64,000 nt of DNA from Lactarius indigo (taxonomy: Eukaryota; Basidiomycota; Agaricomycetes; Russulales; Russulaceae), in contig JAFKAC010000082.1 of NCBI GenBank assembly GCA_025766275.1, forward strand, positions 179,001-243,000, in the 5' to 3' direction. Positions 57,059 to 64,000 of this stretch are shown here, piece after piece. The position numbers and the translations under genes are program-made. The first letter of the stretch is position 1; the number at the start of each line of letters is the position of its first letter. The notes below the pieces were generated by a model, which was not told the DNA's origin, searched no databases, and saw only the letters and a program-made list of their open reading frames with translations.

Positions 57059-59977
57059 ATGGATAGGGACCTTTCTTTCGGTAATTCTTTCGAGACAGTT
57101 ATTAAGAGGCGGTCACCGGCTACCGCCCAGCGGGCTTATCCTACCTTGGATCATGTCTCTCATAATTGACTGTATTCGCCCTTCTCAACCATCTACCCCT
57201 TCGAGACCTATTCCCCAACTGCGAGTCGATCTCAAAGATGCTCCCCAAACACCCGTTCTTACCCGAATTTTCACACTCTCAGCCAACATTATGGAAGCAG
57301 CAGAGGCATGTGCCTTCTTCTCCGGCTTACCCCGTAGCCAACCTCAGACGACATCCACCTGTAGGTGGCTAAGATGAACAAAGACTCGTGTCTTCGGTTG
57401 GCGCGACTCATAGTGGACTGCGTCTCAAGGGTCTGCACTATCTTTCGCGATAGATGGGACCCACCGCCGTACGGCATGAAAGCGCCACTAGATCAACTGG
57501 AGTCGTGAGCGTCCACCTTTTGGTATACGAATATATATCGTGACGAGATGTCCGTCTCCTTCAGACACCTGCTTACGATCTCGAACTGGATGTATAGTCT
57601 TTCTCAGGCAGGATTCCTGACCCAGATTTTCAAGCGTATTCAGGTCAGGCACAAGATCGAAGAGCTGAAACTATCTTTAATAGATTGTATTTCTGTCCTT
57701 CAAGTAAGTAGACGTCTCTTATAGGTACGACTACGCTAATTCGTTTTCAGGACTCTATTTTTGAAGAAGCCCGCCGTACGTTACGTCTAGATGACACCCA
57801 CCGAGTCGTGCTGCCCCCAAGAGCAGACCTAGTACTCAGATTACGACTCACCCGATGGCCGGAGATCACTGACACCTATCCCCGGCTGGGTCCCCACGTA
57901 CATTCCAAGGACAGAGATGGTGTAAGTTCGCTCGCTCAGTAGAATTTGGTGGAATATCTTAGTTATGGCGCACTAGTACCCCCTTGTCCATCGTTCAGAA
58001 ATCGTACTTCATGGGGTTCAGCCACCGACTCGGAACGGCGGGTGGTGGGAAAACACAAGGACGGCGTCTATCGATGGGCGCCCTATTCTTGTCAAAAGCT
58101 ATGACGGCACTAGAGCAGAGCAGGTACGGCAGCGATGCGCATACGATGCATCACTACAACGCCTTCTACAGTATTGGAGCAAGGACATCGCATTCCTGAA
58201 GAGCGTATGGTATGAGCCACCGATCGGCGTGATTGTACATCATCTCAGTGACACGTCTCAGGGATGCACATCTGCCTCAGTTGTTTGGAATATCGCACAA
58301 CAACAGTACTCCTTTGTTCATCGTCCTGCACGATAGTAAGAAGGAAGGGACTTCGTGGGCCAAATCATCCGTTGACCCGCTCGTTTTTCAGCGGGTCGCA
58401 CAGATCTGAAATCGTTCGTCACACCGTATCTTAGATCTGGCCAGCTACTACACGTCGCGGCAGTCGCTACTCGGGTTGTGAGTCTTGTTGCATATTAGTC
58501 GTGGGCGTCCAACCAACTAACTATATCGACCCAAGGCCGAGCACTTACGCGTGTGTGATTTTTTGGTATCTTTTCTGCACCTTCTCACGCAGCCTCCCGC
58601 AGGCAGGTCTCTCTATGTTAGCGAACACGGGAAGGTGGCCCGCGATCTACGGCCAAGTCGAATACCCCTCGCTCGCAATGCTTTCAAGCATTAGAGTCGA
58701 CAACTGCGGTAACGTAGTCATCGGAGCAAACATCACCTCGGATAGAAGGGGCACCAACCATCGCGGCCCCTTGGTCTGGCTTTGTCACGAAGTAGGTGGT
58801 CTTTTGACTGCCTCATTCCCGAAATCCGGCTGATCTCCTGTGTGATGTTGAGGTATTTGGGGGCAGATACCCCGGTTCCGCCCTGGCCATTGGAGAAGAG
58901 GGTCTGTTTTCGTTAAATTGCATGGAATCCTCTGTCGACGAATTTGCTTTTCTAGACCCAGTCAAGCGCGCCTGTCAACTTGCTAATCAGATTGCGGGAT
59001 CGATCTTACTTTGCGGAGCACAACCCCCCACCCACGTTTACGGTACCATACTGATGGACCTACGGGACGCGCAATGGACGCCGCCTATGCTGCGTGAACT
59101 CCGGGCCTCGATGGTTGACTGGCCCCTCGACGATCGCAGCGGAATCTTTTCGAACTCCGGCTATGGAGACGTTGGATTTCTCGTTTCGGATCCCGTTTCG
59201 AGAAAAAGGACATTCACAGTAGTCGGTAACGTCAGGAAAATTCTCGGTCCCCAACAGTCGAAAATTCTTGGTGTGGATGAGCCGTTCCGAAAACGACTTT
59301 CGATCGATTGTTCTTTCGAAGGGGAGTTTGATGACGTGATAACGAGCGAGATTTCTCCAAACATCACCCGGTGCGCACTACATCCCTCTTGGTTGATCGT
59401 TCGTAAACAGCCTGATTACGGAAACGCCCAGGTTTACGTTTGTCAGATCGTCTTCTGTCTCATACCAGCAACAATTCTCGTTGCATGAGAAGCCACGAGA
59501 TGCCCACTCCGAGAGTGCTTCCCGCTGGCGAAGTATCACCACACGTGTTTCGTCGCTCGCACGGGAGTACAATATCCCGCTCGAGAGTATGATTCTAGGT
59601 CTGCTGCTTTCCCTTCACAGAGATTAATGTGCCTAACCACTGTTTGGAAAGTGACCGGGCATCGCACCTCGATCAACATCTCAACCAGCTTCGTGTCAAC
59701 GACAATCCCGTCTCACACCGAAGTCCACTTTTTCTTCTCGTATGAAGACTACGTGACATCGTATTGGTCGTACGAGGCGCAATACAAGCCCACGGGAGAT
59801 AGGCGCGCTCTCATTGCGCCGCAAGCGTTTATCAACGCATCCCCTTTGTGCGTATTATGCCTCTTGAGCGGCCATCTTCCATTCCCGAGCTGATTTTTGT
59901 TTGGTCGCTCTAGGTCTGAGAGGAGAGCGTTCTATATTCAGTTCATTCCCGAGGACTTTTCCCAGGAGGTCTCGTAA
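57059..59977 (+). CDS. Kinase-like domain protein, many exons
   Basis: The first exon holds MDRDLSFGNSFETV. A helical segment, FLTQIFKRIQVRHKIEELK followed by SLIDCISVLQ-DSIFEEARRT, resembles the amino-terminal helical region found in mushroom proteins that carry kinase-like domains. Then EIVLHGVQPPTRNG and RPILVKSYDGTRAEQ look like the start of a kinase fold with a Lys in VKSY, and HLPQLFGISHNNSTPLFIVLHD near 58265-58340 fits the hinge region. No HRD or DFG motif was found, so it may be a pseudokinase. The later part (58922-59488 and 59627-59880) contains WPLDDRSGIFSN and FTVVGNVRKIL and has no name. The last exon ends RAFYIQFIPEDFSQEVS with TAA at 59975. Exon borders beyond those are not resolved. 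Confidence 0.45.
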
Positions 59978-60476
59978 ACAGCCCCTGAATGAGCACTGCA
60001 TTGGGGGCTTTACTAGCCCGAGCGTAACCTCATAACCCTAGTAGGCCCTGGGACAGCAACTATGAGTTATTTGACAACGAAGCGCTTATGTTGGCGCCGT
60101 GGGGGCGAGAAACGTATTGAATCTATCACGGGAGTTCCATGATAATTGACACACGCGCTTGTATGCTGCATATAGAGCCACATCCATGAGTACCACACAA
60201 CCGCGATATGTACAGCTCACATGAGGCTGTGTAAGGCTGCCCCTGGTTCACGGCCTGTCTTAATGAAAATACCCTATCTACAAGCAAATGTACCAGGAGC
60301 TTCATTGAGAGAAGCCCAGACAAGGGAGGCTAGTTCAACTCTCTGCCAACGCCCGCCTATCTTTCATCCGAAACTATCAGAAACATCTCACCACCCCGCG
60401 GGGATAAGTTATCGCTATCCAATCCCGCTCGCATTTCCCAACCTCAATACGAGTTTGCCACTCATCAGAAAGTGCC
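59978..60476. other. Intergenic region, nothing recognised
   Basis: The 3' flanks of the kinase-like gene and of the minus-strand gene to the right. No frame longer than about 95 codons and none with a domain. Confidence 0.4.
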
Positions 60477-61556
60477 TTAATGGCCCACAATATATCCTGT
60501 GGCTCTTCGTGTGAGATGTAAAGGATTGCCGCCCTGCGAGAACTTCGGAGGCAGAACATCATCTATCATTAGATCAATGAGTTCGTCGTGACCGTTGAAA
60601 ATCACACTATGGGACTCCTTGGGAAGGGTCCGGGTTCGAATCTTGACGCTTGACTGTGACGTTTGGCCCAGACTGCTATCATAGCGAGATTGAAGTAAGC
60701 ACACGAACCAAACCCCCAATATGATATGTCCACCGGGCGCTACGGGACATAACACGTCATCGGTCACAAGACAAACCTGAAAAGCAGGGCGTTCAAGTTC
60801 GATACGAGCCCGGGTCTCAAGATACGTAGTGATCCTATCAGACATAGAGAAGTCATCACCCCACAAGAAGCACGAGGGACGTCGGTGTTTGTGCAAAGAA
60901 TGGTGCACGCTCGCGATGAAACGACACCATGACCCAGAGAATTTGAACCGTCGCCGGTGATGGGTAGCGGTCTGCACCCCACGCAAACATGCGCGTACGT
61001 GGTTGAAACGGAACATTCCGGCCTTCAAGGCCTCAAGAAGTAAGAAGACGTCGGAGTTCGCTGTTACTACGGCATCGCTACCAAGGTTCGACTCGAGAAG
61101 CAGGACCAAGAGGGTACCTTCACGGAGGATGGCGGGGTACTGGCGGAACAAGCCAGACCCAGAAATTGCCATCGCCTTCCTGCTCAGAAGTAAGAACAAT
61201 AAGCAGGTTCGTCGTCGCGATTAAGTTAGTCCTGCCAATCCTCACCAGCTTTCTAGTTGAGCGTATCGGTCGTCGTGAACAATAAATCGTGGTTCTCTTC
61301 CAAGTCAGCTTATTTTCTAAGTCCTCGGGTTCCGTGAGCATAACAACGAGTATGAAAGAAGAGGGTGTTGGAGTCCTCTTAGTCCGTCGCACCGTAACCA
61401 CCAGCGGGGTGATGTCCGATTCCGAGACGAGGCCCTCCTTCTCTCATACCGCACACCACCGTCACGGTATCCCCTTCGCGACACGATAACCGCTATATTT
61501 TGTCTAGGAAACGACCGTGGGTAGAACTTCGACACCTTCTCGGGGTATTGCCGCAA
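60477..61556 (-). CDS. Hypothetical protein, spliced, minus strand
   Basis: The family is not recognised. The minus-strand frame 61199-60477 is 240 codons long and includes FRQYPAILREGTLLVLLLES, SDVFLLLEALKAGMFRFNH and, later, FQVCLVTDDVLCPVAPGGHII. The segments LLVLLLESNLG and HIILGVWFVCLL are hydrophobic. A good donor, GTACGC, follows FRFNH near 61003, so the middle of the long frame may be an intron. Upstream frames (61401-61120, 61556-61317) overlap in different phases, suggesting more exons. The borders are guesses. Confidence 0.35.
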
Positions 61557-61965
61557 ATGTAACGATGGGACTCGGCGGCGCTGCGCACCATATTCTCGGG
61601 TCAGTGACTAGGAAGGGGGTTCTTAGGGTTCTCGAAGGATACCTGGACAATGCGCTTCTTGGAGGCCATAGGTCTTAAGGCTTGAGCGCTCGTGCGTTGG
61701 GTATTTTCGAGTTAGGTCGCAGTAGGAACCGGTGGGAATGACTGAAGAGCGACCAAGGCCGGGGCATTCTTGCAGACGCAGCAGCCCAGCCGAAGGTAGT
61801 AGCGTAGCAATATCCAATATCCATGTCTAGCGTCCTGTACTTTGTCACGGCGAAAACCGCGACTGTTAATGTAGTAAGGTAATATCATTAGATCGAGCCA
61901 GTCGCTCCGATAATCGAATTATAACGCACTACAGTATTCGCATCCGGGTCTGGCCACAAAGCCAG
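61557..61965. other. Intergenic region, nothing recognised
   Basis: The 3' flank of the right-edge gene. No supported frame. Confidence 0.4.
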
Positions 61966-64000
61966 CTAACCCACGTACTCATCGTCCGAGTCCGAGTCCT
62001 CGATCATCGCCGCACTCTTCACCTTGACACCATCCGGGCTTTTGAGCGCGTCCGCCGACCCGCTGCGCACGACCTTCCGCCGCTTGCGAGGATGCATTAG
62101 TTGCGCGTGCGCGTGCGCGTGCTCCACATCCACCTCCGCCGCGCGCTTGCGAATACGTCCCTGTGAGCGCGTGGCACCGCGGAGCTCGCGCCATACACGC
62201 GCCTCGTACGCCGCGGCGGCACGGGCGTCGACTCCGTCGACGAGTGCCTCTGCGGCCAACTCGACCTCGAGCGCCTCGTCGTCCGTCTCGTCTGGCATGA
62301 GGTCATCCGCGTCCTCCTGCTCCGAGTTCTCGTTGTACTGCACGGCCGCTGGGCGCCTGCGCACGCCATCCGAGATCGCGCCGAGCGGGTCCGGAATCGT
62401 GCCGGGCGCGTAGATGCCGAAAGGGTGAGCTGGCGCGACGAGGTCGGGAGCGTAAATGAATGGGGCGTAGGTCTCGCGGTGTCGTGAATACTGCGGTCGT
62501 GCGCTGTTAACGGTACCCCCGTGCTGTCCGACCTCTTCGTCGTCCTCGTCGGTCCAAATACCCTCGTTCACGCTTTGACCACTACTGTCTTCCTCCTCAT
62601 CACTGGCTGCAGCACTGCCCCTCTTCCAACCCTGCATGAGCAGCGCCAGTGGCACGTCCTCCTCGCTTTCCTCCTCGCCTTCCGAGAACTGCGCAAGCAG
62701 CTCATCGAAATGCGTGTGTTTGTTCAGGCACGCACCGCGGATCTGCAGCGCGCGACGTACGTGCGGCGGGCGAACTACGCGCTTTCCAAGGCGCCACATC
62801 TTCATATGCCCGCGCCTGGAAAAGTCGAGCTCGCGCAGAGCGAGGGCGCGCCGTACGATGTCGCGCGTGAAGCGCACGACGAGTGTGTGCAGCACCTGGA
62901 TCGTCCCCGCCGAGATGAACTCGGTGACACCTTTAGGTCGCAAGGGGTCGAGGCGGGGATACAGCCTGCGGCCATCAAGACCTGCCAAATACGAAGGGGG
63001 AAGGGAGTGAGACGCACCGCATGAAGCGCCACAGCGCACCGAGACGGAATAGGCCCAGGCCATTCTCCCGCATGTACTCTGCGTCGATCCCGAGCTCGTC
63101 CAGCTTGCGCTGGACTTTATACGGACGCGTCATGCCATGCGGGTGCCTGCCTCTGCGCTTCTGTTCCGCATCCCCGTCGGTATCAGGCGTGGATGGACGG
63201 CGCCGTCTGTTCTTGCTCGTCGCGCTTGCCTTGCGCCCGGGCTTGAGCCGCATGGGGTCGAGCTGCACAACACCACCGCAAGCTTCGGCACGCTTTCGCC
63301 GCATGTAGAGACGTTTGTGGGCGCGTCTGCGCGACGCGGGTGAGAGGTTGGCCAGGACGTCCTCGGAATCGTCGTCCCTGTTACGCGGGGCGAGAGTAGG
63401 ACGGTGTTCGGAAGTGGTTGGCGACATAGCGCGAGAAGGAGGTACCGTGGTTGACGGTCCAGTAACTGGTGGTCCGGACTGCGGAGCTGGTATACCGCGC
63501 CCTTCCGCTCTCCTCTCCTCGTCTACACGTAGTATCCGATCCAGAGCCTGCAGCGCGATGCCATCCAACCGCGCCAACGTGTCCTCGCGCGCCCACGAGC
63601 TCTCCTGTTCCGCGCGCCACCGCTCCAACTCCTCCCTGCGTGCCTGCTGGCCCGCACGGTCGCGCGCTGCACCTCTTCCCCCCTCACCCTTCCGCACACG
63701 CAAGCCGTTCCGTATCGTACGCTCCGCCTCCGCGCGCGCAGCAGCGCACGTCTCGTCTGCACGCGAGGGCTCCGTAGCTGCAAGGACCGCGGCGTGCGTG
63801 TCCTCGAGCGCAACGAGGGCGGGAGAGACTTCGTATGCGGCGGGGAGCTGGTCGCGCGCAATCGCTCCGCGGGATGCTGTGAACCCCCGTGCGCCGTCGC
63901 GTAGCAGACCGAGGTACACCATGACGTCGAGGACAGACTTGGTGCCGATGCTGGAGGCGATGAGGTCTGGGCGGAAGCGGGAGTGTGTGCTGAGGGCATG
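61966..64000 (-). CDS. Rrn5-like protein (RNA polymerase I upstream activation factor subunit), partial
   Basis: Runs off the right edge, so the amino end is missing. Two exons in the window: 64000-63018 and 62965-61966, with an intron whose donor is GTGCGT and acceptor CCGCAG, joining FMR to LYPRLDPLRP. Near the edge the frame reads STHSRFRPDLIASSIGTKS and VLDVMVYLGLLRDGA, the end of a SANT/Myb-like domain as in Rrn5. Later parts include ASRRRAHKRLYMRRKRAE, a histone-fold-like helical block (LHTLVVRFTRDIVRRALALRE, then VRPPHVRRALQIRGA), acidic stretches and a basic end (PRKRRKVVRS). Rrn5 helps to recruit TBP to rDNA promoters in yeast. The assignment rests on motif order recalled, not searched. 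The sequence is notably GC-rich compared with the transposon region. Confidence 0.5.

Noticed and set aside
60620..60650. Second T-arm-like GGGTTCGAATC
   Set aside because: The stem does not pair beyond two bases and there is no upstream tRNA body; it lies inside an open coding frame of the minus-strand gene.

Overview
The window looks like nuclear DNA of a filamentous basidiomycete, probably an Agaricomycete. Host genes are cut by many 45-65 bp GT-AG introns. The transposons are Ty3/gypsy chromoviruses, a CACTA element with a Tnp2-type transposase and a Tc1/mariner element. The low-copy genes belong to families typical of mushroom genomes (F-box, CCCH zinc finger, leucine-rich repeat, kinase-like).

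Left two thirds (1-44139) is a nest of transposons. Element A (about 214-7454) is a chromovirus whose 5' LTR lies outside the window; its pol is split by a 541-bp foldback MITE with CACTG ends (4963-5503). A CACTA element (coding part 8879-20487) has its Tnp2 gene split by a complete chromovirus, element B (9797-17466), with 455-bp LTRs and the 5-bp target duplication ATTCC. A degenerate stretch follows (20488-26490) with a relic of a cap-methyltransferase-like gene. Positions 26490-31917 are a mosaic of retroelement tails and LTRs from five families, including a clean 772-bp solo LTR. At 32007-44139 a Tc1/mariner element, flanked by TA and ending in matching inverted repeats, carries a transposase gene and, on the other strand, a second gene of unknown function. 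That second gene is split by a third chromovirus, element C (35014-42784).

The right third (44140-64000) is gene-dense host DNA: two tandem F-box paralogues (+), a CCCH zinc-finger protein (-), an MDP-1 type HAD phosphatase with eight short exons (-), a leucine-rich repeat protein (+), a kinase-like protein (+), an unidentified gene (-) and, running off the right edge, a protein resembling the RNA polymerase I activator subunit Rrn5 (-).

Three themes recur. (1) Families A, B and C each pass from gag to pol by a -1 shift at a recognisable slippery heptamer. (2) Families B and C carry a conserved domain after the chromodomain, present in five copies here. (3) Decay is dominated by transitions: many in-frame stops are TGA where a relative has CGA, and every one of the 18 differences between paired LTRs is a transition.
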